From the NCBI GenBank assembly GCA_030645575.1, contig JAUSMJ010000027.1:1-64000 (forward strand): DNA of 64,000 bases, read 5' to 3'. Below the pieces are notes generated by a model, which saw only the letters and a list, made by a program, of their open reading frames with translations, searched no databases and had not been told where the DNA came from. The stretch is from Caulobacter sp. (GTDB lineage: Bacteria; Pseudomonadota; Alphaproteobacteria; Caulobacterales; Caulobacteraceae). Position numbers and translations under genes: made by a program. Below are positions 31,767 through 39,481 of this stretch, piece after piece. The stretch's first letter is position 1. Each line of letters begins with the position of its first letter.

Positions 31767-32675
31767 GTGTCGCGCCTTTTCAGCGCCTATGTGATGGTCG
31801 ACTGGAGCGCCGCCGCGGCCCCGCGGACGGGCAAGGACTCCATCTGGATCGGCGTCATCAAGCGCGATATCCGCTTTCGCCCGACGTTCGAGGCGTTCAA
31901 TCCCGCGACCCGCGACGAGGCCATGAAGGTTCTGGGCGAGGTGCTCGCCGACCTGCGTCGCCGCAATGAACGCGCGCTGGTCGGGTTCGATTTCCCGCTC
32001 GGCTATCCGGAAGGCACGGCCAGGGCGCTGGCGCTCAAGTCGCCCGACTGGAGCGGCCTGTGGGCCTTCCTGGCGGCCAACGTCGTCGATAAGCCGACCA
32101 ATGTGAACAACCGCTTCGCCGTGGCCGCCAAGATGAACCGGCTGATGACCGACCAGCCCTGGCCGTTCTGGGGTTGTCCCGCGAACGACTCCCAGCGCTG
32201 GCTGGCGACGACCAAGCCGGCGGCCCTGCCCGCCGGCCTGCCGCCACTGCTGCGTCGCGCCGAGAAACTGACCCAGGGCAAGGGCAAGGCCGGCGCCAAG
32301 AGCGTCTGGCAGGTGTTCGGCAACGGCACGGTCGGCAGCCAGGCGATCGTCGGCATCCCGCGGGTCAAGGCGCTGGTCGACCAACTGGGCGACAAGGCGA
32401 AGGTCTGGCCGTTCCAGACCGGCTGGAAGACCCTGACCCCGGCCGACGTCGATGGGCTCGAAGCGGTGTTCGCCGAGGTCTATCCGGCGCTGGTCGAGAC
32501 CAGGCCCGAGCCGGGCGAGGTCCCCGACCGGGCCCAGGTCCGCGCCCTGTGCGAACACTTCCTCAAGCTGGACGAAGCCGGCGATCTCGGCGCCGCCTTC
32601 GGTCCCGGCGCCAGCGCCGAGCCGGAGGTGGTGGCCGTGGTCGAGGGCGAAGAGGGCTGGATCCTCGGGGTCTGA
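31767..32675 (+). CDS. Conserved hypothetical protein, DUF429-like (RNase H fold suspected)
   Basis: 302 residues. The opening AYVMVDWSAAAAPRTGKDSIW and LVGFDFPLGYP resemble the Asp-containing strands of RNase H-like DUF429 proteins, and QVFGNGTVGSQAIVGIPRV is a conserved middle block. Homologues have been labelled in databases with cobalamin or molybdopterin terms that I cannot support from sequence, so no function is given. A GAGG site precedes the GTG/ATG region and the start at 31767 gives a sensible N-terminus. Confidence 0.7.
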   Translation: MSRLFSAYVMVDWSAAAAPRTGKDSIWIGVIKRDIRFRPTFEAFNPATRDEAMKVLGEVLADLRRRNERALVGFDFPLGYPEGTARALALKSPDWSGLWAFLAANVVDKPTNVNNRFAVAAKMNRLMTDQPWPFWGCPANDSQRWLATTKPAALPAGLPPLLRRAEKLTQGKGKAGAKSVWQVFGNGTVGSQAIVGIPRVKALVDQLGDKAKVWPFQTGWKTLTPADVDGLEAVFAEVYPALVETRPEPGEVPDRAQVRALCEHFLKLDEAGDLGAAFGPGASAEPEVVAVVEGEEGWILGV

Positions 32676-32750
32676 CAGGCCCAGGGGCGGTTGACTTCCG
32701 CCGCCCGCGCTCCACCCTCCCCGGCAAAAGATCGCCGGGGGACGCGCGCC

Positions 32751-33989
32751 TTGACCACAACCACCGAACGCTACCGGTCCATCGACGCCGTGCGCGGCTT
32801 CGCGGTGCTGGGCATCCTGCTGATGAACATCGTCGGCATGGGCCTGCCGACCTTCGCCTACGTCAGCCCGGCCTACTGGGGCGGCCACGAGGGCGCCAAC
32901 CTGTGGGCCTGGGCGATCAACTTCGTCCTGAGCGACGGCAAGATGCGCGGCCTGTTCACCATGTTGTTCGGGGCCAGCATGCTGCTGATCGCCGACCGGG
33001 CCGAGGGACGGACGCCCGGACCGGCGGCGACCCACTACCGCCGCGTCTGGTGGCTGTTCGTCATCGGCATGATCCACGCCTACTTCCTGTTCTTCGGCGA
33101 CATCCTGGTGACCTACGCCATCGCCGGGGCGCTGATCTTCCCGCTGCGCAAGCTGGGGCCGAAGACGCTGATCGGCCTCGGCGTGGCGGTGCTGCTGGCG
33201 CTGCTGGCCAAGGGCCTCGCCGAGGTCAGCTATCTCAGGACCATCCAGGCGGCGATGGCCGCCGGCGCGGCCGACGCCCAGCAGATCTCGCTGTGGAACG
33301 AGGTGCAGCTGCTGCTCAACGCGCCCCACGCCATGGGCGAACGGGAGGTCGAGCTGATGCGCGGCGGTTTCCTCGACGCCCTGAGCAGCCGCGCCCAGGC
33401 CGCCTGGATCGTCCAGACCCAGTTCATGCCGGTCGAGGAGATCCCCGAGGCCATCGGCCAGATGCTGATCGGCGCGGGCCTGTTCCGGCTGGGCTTCTTC
33501 ACCCTGGGCTGGCCCTCCCGGGCCTACGGCGCGATGATCGCCGCTGGCTATCTGGTCGGCGCGCCCCTGACCGCCTGGCTGGCCTGGTCGATGGTCCAGA
33601 TCGACTTCGAACCGGTGCAGCGGCGCTGGCTGGAGGTGCTCGGCGCGGGGCCCCGTCCGTTCATCGCCCTGGCCCATGCCAGCGTGCTGATGCTGATCGT
33701 CCGGGCCGGCGTGCTGAAGGGGCTGGTGAACCGGCTCGAGTCCGCCGGCCGGATGGCCTTCAGCAACTACCTTATGACGTCGATCATCACCTCGTTCGTG
33801 TTCTGCGGCTACGGCCTGGGCCTCTACGGCCAGCTCGAGCGGGCCGAGCTGTACTATGTGGTCCTGGGCGTCTGGGTTTTCATCCTGCTGTGGAGCAAGC
33901 CGTGGCTGGCCCGGTTCCACTACGGCCCGTTCGAGTGGCTGTGGCGCTCGCTGGTGATGTGGAAGCGCCAGCCGTTCGTGAGGCGGTAG
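32751..33989 (+). CDS. DUF418 family membrane protein
   Basis: 412 residues from a TTG at 32751 (GGGGGA about 9 bases upstream), giving LTTTTERYRSIDAVRGFAVLGILLMNI. Around ten membrane helices are visible; the C-terminal block with ESAGRMAFSNYLMTSII and FGPFEWLWR-like YGPFEWLWRSL is the DUF418 signature. Relatives include YeiB-type proteins of unknown transport or acyl-transfer role. An alternative TTG lies at 32691. The stop codon overlaps the first base of repeat R3 copy 2. Confidence 0.85.
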   Translation: MTTTTERYRSIDAVRGFAVLGILLMNIVGMGLPTFAYVSPAYWGGHEGANLWAWAINFVLSDGKMRGLFTMLFGASMLLIADRAEGRTPGPAATHYRRVWWLFVIGMIHAYFLFFGDILVTYAIAGALIFPLRKLGPKTLIGLGVAVLLALLAKGLAEVSYLRTIQAAMAAGAADAQQISLWNEVQLLLNAPHAMGEREVELMRGGFLDALSSRAQAAWIVQTQFMPVEEIPEAIGQMLIGAGLFRLGFFTLGWPSRAYGAMIAAGYLVGAPLTAWLAWSMVQIDFEPVQRRWLEVLGAGPRPFIALAHASVLMLIVRAGVLKGLVNRLESAGRMAFSNYLMTSIITSFVFCGYGLGLYGQLERAELYYVVLGVWVFILLWSKPWLARFHYGPFEWLWRSLVMWKRQPFVRR

Positions 33990-34136
33990 GGGACATGTAC
34001 CGCCTTCGGTACGTGTCCCCGGAGCTGAAGGCGACGGTATAGGGGGACTGGACTTCATGTCCCTTGGGACTTGATGTCCTGTCCCCGGGGCCGGGACAGC
34101 ATAAGCAGTCCCAAGGGACAGCTAATGCAGTCCCGT
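33989..34136. repeat. Palindromic repeats, family R3, copy 2 (compound)
   Basis: First unit: GGGGACATGTACCG-CCTT-CGGTACGTGTCCCC, a 14-bp stem with one mismatch. A second compound unit from about 34043 holds alternating GGGACT/AGTCCC and GGGACA/TGTCCC arms around CTTGGGACT and CCCAAGGGAC. It fills the gap between convergent DUF418 and DAHP synthase genes. Confidence 0.75.
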
Positions 34137-34142
34137 CGGAGA

Positions 34143-35516
34143 TCAGCTCGCCTGCCTCAGATCGTCGCGCGCGGCCTTCAGCCGTTCGGCCACCAGGAAG
34201 GCCAGCTCCAGCGCCTGTTCGCCATTGAGGCGGGGGTCGCAGTGGGTGTGGTAGCGGTCGCCCAGGTCGCCCTCGAGCACGGCCCGCGCGCCGCCGATGC
34301 ATTCGGTGACGTTCTGGCCGGTCATCTCCAGGTGCACGCCGCCGGGATGGACGCCCTCGGCCTCGGCCACATCGACGAAGCCCTTCACCTCGGCGAGGAT
34401 CTTGTCGAACGGCCGGGTCTTGAAGCCGCTGGCGGCCTTCAGCGTGTTGCCGTGCATCGGATCGGTGGCCCAGACCACCGACCGTCCCGCGCGCTTGGTG
34501 GCGGCCATCAGGCGCGGCAGGCGCTCGGCCACCTTGTCGGCGCCGAAGCGACCGATCAGGGTCAGACGGCCCGGCTCGTTGGCCGGGTTCAGCGTATCGA
34601 TCAGCCGCAGCAGTTCGTCCGGCTCAAGCGTCGGGCCAACCTTCATGCCGATCGGGTTCTTCACGCCGCGCGCGAACTCCACATGGGCCCCGTCCAGCTG
34701 GCGCGTGCGCTCGCCGATCCACAGCATGTGGGCGCTGGTGTCGTACCAGTCGCCCGAGGTCGAATCGACGCGCGTCATGGCCTCTTCAAAGCCCAGCAGC
34801 AGCGACTCGTGGCTGGTGAAGAACTCCACCTGCTTCATGCCCGGATGGCTCTCGGGCGTGACGCCGATGGCGGCCATGAAGGCCAGGCTCTCGCTGATCT
34901 TGTCGCTGAGCTCACGATAGCGCGCGCCCTGCGGACTGCCCTCGACAAAGCCAAGCGTCCAGCGGTGGATGTTGTGCAGGTCGGCATAGCCGCCGCCGGC
35001 GAAGGCCCGCAGCAGGTTCAGCGTCGCCGACGACTGGGCGTAGGCCTTCAACAGCCGCTCGGGATCCGGCGCCCGCTCGGCTTCGTTGAAGTCCATGCCG
35101 TTGATGTTGTCGCCGCGATAGGACGGCAGGGTCACGCCCTCGATCGTCTCGATCGGCTCGCTGCGCGGCTTGGCGAACTGGCCGGCGATACGGCCGACCT
35201 TCACCACCGGCTTGCCGCCGGCAAAGGTCAGCACCACCGCCATCTGCAGGATCAGGCGGAAGGTGTCGCGGATGTTGTCGGCGTGGAATTCCTTGAAGCT
35301 CTCGGCGCAGTCGCCGCCCTGCAGCAGGAAGGCCTTTCCGGCCGCCACGTCGCCCAGCAGCGACTTCAGCCGCCGCGCTTCACCCGCAAAGACCAGCGGC
35401 GGCATCCGGCGCAGCTCGTTCTCGACACGCTCGACCGCCGCCGCGTCCGGATAGTGGGACGGCAGGTGCTTGGCGGGCTTGGCTCTCCAGGACGACGGGG
35501 TCCAGCGCTGGGTCAT
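34143..35516 (-). CDS. aroG: Class II 3-deoxy-7-phosphoheptulonate (DAHP) synthase
   Basis: 457 residues. Family blocks [46 protein letters not shown] and ATDPMHGNT are all present. The enzyme joins phosphoenolpyruvate and erythrose 4-phosphate in the first step of the shikimate pathway. The 5' region of about 250 bases carries a perfect -10 box and a candidate leader peptide with two Trp codons, suggesting control by tryptophan availability. Gene symbol follows common usage for this class. Confidence 0.95.
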   Translation of the reverse strand: MTQRWTPSSWRAKPAKHLPSHYPDAAAVERVENELRRMPPLVFAGEARRLKSLLGDVAAGKAFLLQGGDCAESFKEFHADNIRDTFRLILQMAVVLTFAGGKPVVKVGRIAGQFAKPRSEPIETIEGVTLPSYRGDNINGMDFNEAERAPDPERLLKAYAQSSATLNLLRAFAGGGYADLHNIHRWTLGFVEGSPQGARYRELSDKISESLAFMAAIGVTPESHPGMKQVEFFTSHESLLLGFEEAMTRVDSTSGDWYDTSAHMLWIGERTRQLDGAHVEFARGVKNPIGMKVGPTLEPDELLRLIDTLNPANEPGRLTLIGRFGADKVAERLPRLMAATKRAGRSVVWATDPMHGNTLKAASGFKTRPFDKILAEVKGFVDVAEAEGVHPGGVHLEMTGQNVTECIGGARAVLEGDLGDRYHTHCDPRLNGEQALELAFLVAERLKAARDDLRQAS

Positions 35517-35775
35517 GGTCTCAACTCGAAAAGGGATCGCGGCTCATACAGGAAGCCGGGTTCGAAGGCAAAATAATGCGCCCAAATGGCGTGAATGGCG
35601 GGTGAAGGGCATGGGCGTGCGTGGCGGTTGCGGGGCGTGGCGGCCGTCGGGGAGAAGATGGGGTGCGGCGGCGGCGGCGGAAGGGGGTTTGGGGGTGAGT
35701 GTCTCAGTTCCACCAGTTCATTCTCCTTTCGACGCCATGCGGCAGCCCTGAGACGCGCGCCCTGCCCCAATTATA
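35517..35775 (-). promoter_or_regulatory. Candidate tryptophan-responsive leader of DAHP synthase
   Basis: On the minus strand a perfect TATAAT (35775-35770) is followed by a hairpin pair GTCTCAG ... CTGAGAC (35754-35748 with 35707-35701) that encloses a short leader ORF with tandem Trp codons. Further on, arms CGCCCA and TGGGCG precede CATTATTTT near 35580, a weak terminator-like element. The -35 region is not clear. The rest of the stretch is C-rich and holds no other gene. Confidence 0.45.
35704..35721 (-). CDS. Candidate leader peptide MNWWN
   Basis: ATG AAC TGG TGG AAC TGA, with AAAGGAG directly upstream (the spacing is shorter than usual). Two adjacent Trp codons in a five-codon ORF, placed about 40 bases after a predicted transcription start and 187 bases before an aromatic biosynthesis gene, fit a transcription attenuation peptide. 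Confidence 0.45.
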   Translation of the reverse strand: MNWWN

Positions 35776-35994
35776 ACCTCGCCGCCTAGGGGACGGGGTC
35801 GGGACGGAGGAGGTCAAGGAAAACAGGGAGTTGCGGGCGCGAGGGCGGATTACAGAACGCGGCCGGGCCGGCGGTGGTCGCCTGCGGCGAGGCGCGGGCC
35901 AGGCGTGACGACGGGCCGCGAACGGGGGTTCGATTGTCCCGCGATGTCTCGCCTTGTCTCGTGAAGATACGTCTCGCGAGTCTCGCGGATGGCT
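35776..35994. other. Non-coding stretch between the DAHP synthase leader and fic
   Basis: 219 bases, GC-rich, without a convincing ORF on either strand. The short ORFs in the track here have no ribosome site and lack protein-like composition. It may hold upstream promoter elements for DAHP synthase and the fic terminator, but I see no clear hairpin. Confidence 0.6.
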
Positions 35995-37200
35995 TCAGGT
36001 TTCGTAGAACAGCCGCGGAAACAGTTGATCGACATGATCGGCCGGCAGGCCGATGCGGACCGGACCCTTGGGCGTGTCGCTGATCAGGAGGCCGCGCGCG
36101 GTCAACTGGCCCAGGATCGTTCTGGCCATCCGGTCGCCAAGCCCCGTCAGACCGGCCGCCTCGCCCCGCTGGAGTTCGCCCCGCATCAAGGTCGCCTCCA
36201 GGAGCGCCGCCCCCCGAGGGTCGAGGTCGGGGTCGCTTTCGACGACGCGCCGAAGCCGGACCACGAAGGTGTCGAGGTCGAACAGCCCGGTCATGAACTC
36301 GACCTGGTCGAGCGCCACCTTGAGGAACCAGAGGGTAAAGGCCTGAAGCGCCTGGAGCGACAGGTTGCCGCGACCATCGCGGTCGCCCTGGCGCGGGCTG
36401 TCGGCCATCGCCAGCATCTGTTTGTATTCCTCGCGGCTTTCCAGGCCGCGGGCCAGGCCTCTCGAAATCGACCAGAGACCGCCCGCCCCCATGCCGGCCT
36501 TCAGAACCATGGCATGGGTCATCAGCCGCCCGACCCGTCCGTTGCCATCCGGGAAGGGGTGGATATAGGCGAAGCGATGATGGGCGGCGGGGATGTCGAT
36601 CAGACGCGCGCGGGCGGCCTGGCCGGCGCGCTCGCGGTAAACCTCATGGAAGCGATCCATGAAGGCCCCAACCCGATTGCTGGAGGGCGGAACGTGCCGC
36701 CCCACTTCCACGTCGTGGAGGGGGTCATGACGAAAGACGCCCGGCGTCATGTCCAGCCGGCCCGTCTTGCCTTCGAGGACCCGGAAGCCCGCCGGGACCT
36801 CCGCGTAGACGTCCTGATGGAGCCAGCGGATAAAGTCCGGCGCGGTCGGATCGCCCAGCGTTCCGGCGTGAAAGCGCGCATCGATGGCGCGTTGCACGAC
36901 GATGTGCGCCCGCGCCTCCAGCTGCAGGTCGCGCTGGGCCGGATCGTCCGACAGCCGCCCCTCGACGGCGGCGGCGATGTCGCGGGGCCGCGTGTGGTGG
37001 CCCTCGATCAGATTGGAGTAGTAGCAGTTCATCAGCCGGACCAGGTCCGCCGCCTCGACCTGCAGCCGGCCGCGCAACGCGTTGTCCAGCCGCCCGGCCT
37101 TGAACGCCAGCTCCGCCAGAACATCGTTGATGGCGCCGGTGGACTGGTCCCCCAGGCGCATGGGCTCAAGCCGGGCGGGGGTTTCGATCATGGCGCTCAT
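35995..37200 (-). CDS. Fic family protein (predicted AMP transferase)
   Basis: 401 residues. The catalytic loop HPFPDGNGRVGRL (about residues 214-226) matches HxFx[D/E]GNGRxxR exactly. An N-terminal inhibitory helix motif, SNLIEG (residues 62-67), places it among self-inhibited class II Fic proteins. The last 100 residues form a predicted winged helix (RMARTILGQLTARGLLISDT) that could bind DNA and autoregulate. It modifies target proteins by transferring AMP or a similar group. An AT-rich upstream region carries a dyad and 12-base direct repeats. Likely part of an accessory island. Confidence 0.92.
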   Translation of the reverse strand: MSAMIETPARLEPMRLGDQSTGAINDVLAELAFKAGRLDNALRGRLQVEAADLVRLMNCYYSNLIEGHHTRPRDIAAAVEGRLSDDPAQRDLQLEARAHIVVQRAIDARFHAGTLGDPTAPDFIRWLHQDVYAEVPAGFRVLEGKTGRLDMTPGVFRHDPLHDVEVGRHVPPSSNRVGAFMDRFHEVYRERAGQAARARLIDIPAAHHRFAYIHPFPDGNGRVGRLMTHAMVLKAGMGAGGLWSISRGLARGLESREEYKQMLAMADSPRQGDRDGRGNLSLQALQAFTLWFLKVALDQVEFMTGLFDLDTFVVRLRRVVESDPDLDPRGAALLEATLMRGELQRGEAAGLTGLGDRMARTILGQLTARGLLISDTPKGPVRIGLPADHVDQLFPRLFYET

Positions 37201-37266
37201 TGCCGATCTTTTGTAGCGATCGTCTCTATCGATAGCCCATTATATCTTAAATTGAAATCTGCGATG

Positions 37267-37313
37267 ATAGGATCGAAAATGCCGATCCTATTGCCGATCT
37301 TATTGCCAATGTT
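37267..37313. promoter_or_regulatory. Dyad and iterated repeats upstream of fic
   Basis: A perfect inverted repeat ATAGGATCG-AAAATGC-CGATCCTAT (37267-37291) overlaps a series of 12-base units GCCGATCCTATT / GCCGATCTTATT / GCCAATGTT (37281-37313). A further GCCGATCTT abuts the fic start codon (37202-37210). The whole 271-base gap is AT-rich relative to the genome and holds no ORF. It looks like an operator array. Confidence 0.55.
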
Positions 37314-37471
37314 CAGCCGTGGTCGAGGACGCGGCGTTTTCGGCTTCGACGCCAGACAGGACAGGATCGTCAGGGCGTGCGCGGGCCTTGGAAGACGGGG
37401 ACACACTCGTTGCCGCAGAAATGAGTGTGCGCCCCGCTTCTGAGCCCCGTCTCTGAAGCCCATAATTTGTC

Positions 37472-38389
37472 TCAGATTTTGGCCGCCTGCCTTAGGCCGC
37501 AGACGTAAACTTCCCCTCGGGTTTGGGCGGCGCGGATCTTGTAGTCCAAGAGGGCTTCAAGTGTGATCCGGTCCTCCAAAACATGCGACAGGTCCTCGCC
37601 ATCCATCAAGATCGTCTGGATATGCTTGCCATGAACGACGGCCCTGATGCTCTCGTTCGAGAAGCCGTTGACCGAGATGAACAGGCCGCGGCCGTACATC
37701 TTCCCATCGACCTTGTGGGCGAACACATAGAGCTGCTGTGTGCTTGTCGATGGCTCCTGCCATTTGGCTTCGACAATGTAGTTCTCGCCCTCGAACTTGA
37801 AGGAACCGTCGATCTCCTCGCCAACCAGCCGGAACGGATCACCCATCTTGACGGATTGACGGCGAAATAGCTCCTTCAGGAACACTTCGAACAGCCGGCC
37901 CCGCTGCTGCGGCGTCATTCCGGTGCCGAACATCTTCTCAAAGGTCCGCTTGAGCGTGGCCAGGTCGGTCGCGGCATTATGCTGCTTTTGTGTCGCGGCC
38001 GCGCTAGCGCGCCGACTCACGGTGTTGGCGTTGCGCCGTTCGACCGCGCGCTTAAGCGTTTCGATCTGCTTGGCCGCCTCTCCTCGATCAAGTTTTTTCA
38101 GATTGTCGAAGTAGTAGGGGTCGAAATAGCTCCATGTTGAGAGCTGATCAATCATCGCTTGAAATACGGCATAGCCGCGGTCCGGGCTCGTGCCCAACTT
38201 CGCAAACACCTCGGTGACGAGGTCTCTCCGCGAGACTTCGATGTCCGCCGCAGGCAGAAAGCGCTGGGGAACACCCACGTCGCTCAGAAATTCAATGATC
38301 TTCTTCTTTGGCCAGAATAGAGCCAAGATGCATGAATGCATTCGTTCACGCAGGTCCAACGGGATTTCAGGCGCGCTCGACATCGGCAA
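37472..38389 (-). CDS. Predicted PD-(D/E)XK restriction-like endonuclease
   Basis: 305 residues; the Met two codons in (38383) is an alternative start. The first 150 residues are helical with a basic region; the nuclease core follows: RGRLFEVFLKELF supplies a Glu, then VGEEIDGSFKFEGENYIVEAKW gives the D-(12)-ExK catalytic set (about D194, E207, K209). This is the layout of Mrr-like restriction endonucleases. The gene starts 3 bases after the stop of the HEPN-like gene, so they are cotranscribed. GC is below that of the core genes. Confidence 0.8.
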   Translation of the reverse strand: MPMSSAPEIPLDLRERMHSCILALFWPKKKIIEFLSDVGVPQRFLPAADIEVSRRDLVTEVFAKLGTSPDRGYAVFQAMIDQLSTWSYFDPYYFDNLKKLDRGEAAKQIETLKRAVERRNANTVSRRASAAATQKQHNAATDLATLKRTFEKMFGTGMTPQQRGRLFEVFLKELFRRQSVKMGDPFRLVGEEIDGSFKFEGENYIVEAKWQEPSTSTQQLYVFAHKVDGKMYGRGLFISVNGFSNESIRAVVHGKHIQTILMDGEDLSHVLEDRITLEALLDYKIRAAQTRGEVYVCGLRQAAKI

Positions 38390-38392
38390 GGC

Positions 38393-39340
38393 CTACGGGA
38401 TCAAATATCTATGTTCAAACTGATCACGCGTCAGCGCACATAATTCACTGACGTAGTTTGCACGAAGTACCGCAGAAATTGGCTTCGACGATTCAGATAT
38501 TCCCAGACTCCCCATCAGCTTGATCAAACCCATAAATCGGCGGGACTCCTCACCTTGCCACAGATCGGCAACAATTGATCGGGCGGACGTTGCCCCTCGC
38601 TTAAGGAAGAATCGCCGTAAGAGGGCTTCAGCAACGTCTTCGATTTCCTGCGTGGTGGACGAGACGCGACGTACCGCAGCCTCATCTATAGATTTTGCGA
38701 AACGAACAGCATTCGCCACCAACGATGTCACCTCCTTGGGCACCGGAACAGCGCGCGATTCGAAATTTCTAATCGCCAAATCGACCCGCAAATGAGCATG
38801 CGACTTCGAAATCTGTCCGCTTTGCTCCAAGAGGACATGGCGCGAATTTGAATCTATCTTTGGATTACGGTCAGAGCTGTGTGCAACGACATTCCGCCAT
38901 TTTGAAAAAAGATCGATCAGCGCGATCGACGTAAGATCATCGACTCCGACATCCTCACTGAGCGCCATTGCCCGCTCAGCGACGGAATAGGCTCCTCCCT
39001 TCTCCTTTGGGCGCGTTATGGCCTTCGTCGCGATATCGACCACGTCATTGTCGAAGCTGAGCCAATCCTCTTCCGCTACTTCGCGAATATATGAGTCGAA
39101 TACATCGGCTGCGAGCACGATTGCGCCCGCACAGGCAAATGAACGTGCTTGAGTCGCAGCATTCTTAGCTTGGGCGGGTCCGTTAGGTTTCGTCCAAGAG
39201 ACGGCAATAGCTCCGGCGTCGCCGCGCTCGGCGGCAACACTTTCCAAGCCTACCAAGATGGTATTGAAGCGGTACGTCGCGCTCCCGATGCGCGACATCA
39301 AATGTCGAAGCGGCGGCGTTCGGGAAATGGATAGCTGCAT
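38393..39340 (-). CDS. Unknown protein with candidate HEPN RNase motif
   Basis: 315 residues, start at 39340 or at MSRIGS (39298). No established family recognised. The segment LIDLFSKWRNVVAHSSDR contains RNVVAH (residues 149-154), which fits the R(N/D/H)xxx-H motif of HEPN ribonucleases, and is preceded by a long helix ACAGAIVLAADVFDSYI as in HEPN folds. GC is roughly 50%, far below the neighbours, which points to horizontal transfer. It is the first gene of a two-gene operon with a PD-(D/E)XK nuclease. Confidence 0.65.
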   Translation of the reverse strand: MQLSISRTPPLRHLMSRIGSATYRFNTILVGLESVAAERGDAGAIAVSWTKPNGPAQAKNAATQARSFACAGAIVLAADVFDSYIREVAEEDWLSFDNDVVDIATKAITRPKEKGGAYSVAERAMALSEDVGVDDLTSIALIDLFSKWRNVVAHSSDRNPKIDSNSRHVLLEQSGQISKSHAHLRVDLAIRNFESRAVPVPKEVTSLVANAVRFAKSIDEAAVRRVSSTTQEIEDVAEALLRRFFLKRGATSARSIVADLWQGEESRRFMGLIKLMGSLGISESSKPISAVLRANYVSELCALTRDQFEHRYLIP

Positions 39341-39481
39341 TGGTGCCCGGCTGGACTCGACCCCAGCATCTCGCGATGGAAGGCGGGCGTGTTCGGCCCG
39401 ACGAAAGGCGCGCGTCTTACCGTTAAAAACGACGGGCTATGCCTTATACAACCACAAGTCGGCTTGTACAGCCATGCCCCC
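39341..39481. other. Promoter region and island edge between gor and the HEPN-like gene
   Basis: 141 bases. On the minus strand a TATAAG -10-like box lies downstream of the dyad ACAAG-CCGA-CTTGT (39454-39467). Next to the HEPN start, the minus-strand segment GCTGGGGTCGAGTCCAGC followed by CGGGCACCA resembles the T-arm and 3' end of a tRNA, though with an 8-base loop and no 5' half. Confidence 0.4.

Noticed and set aside
31305-34058. 917-residue minus-strand ORF
   Set aside because: It is mostly antisense to the DUF429-like and DUF418 genes; its composition is that of a GC-rich shadow frame. Only its last 114 codons, from the lipoprotein Met at 31649, are real.
35513-35770. 85-residue proline-rich minus-strand ORF before DAHP synthase
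   Set aside because: It overlaps the DAHP synthase start and runs through the leader in a different frame; no protein-like pattern. The five-codon leader ORF is the better reading.
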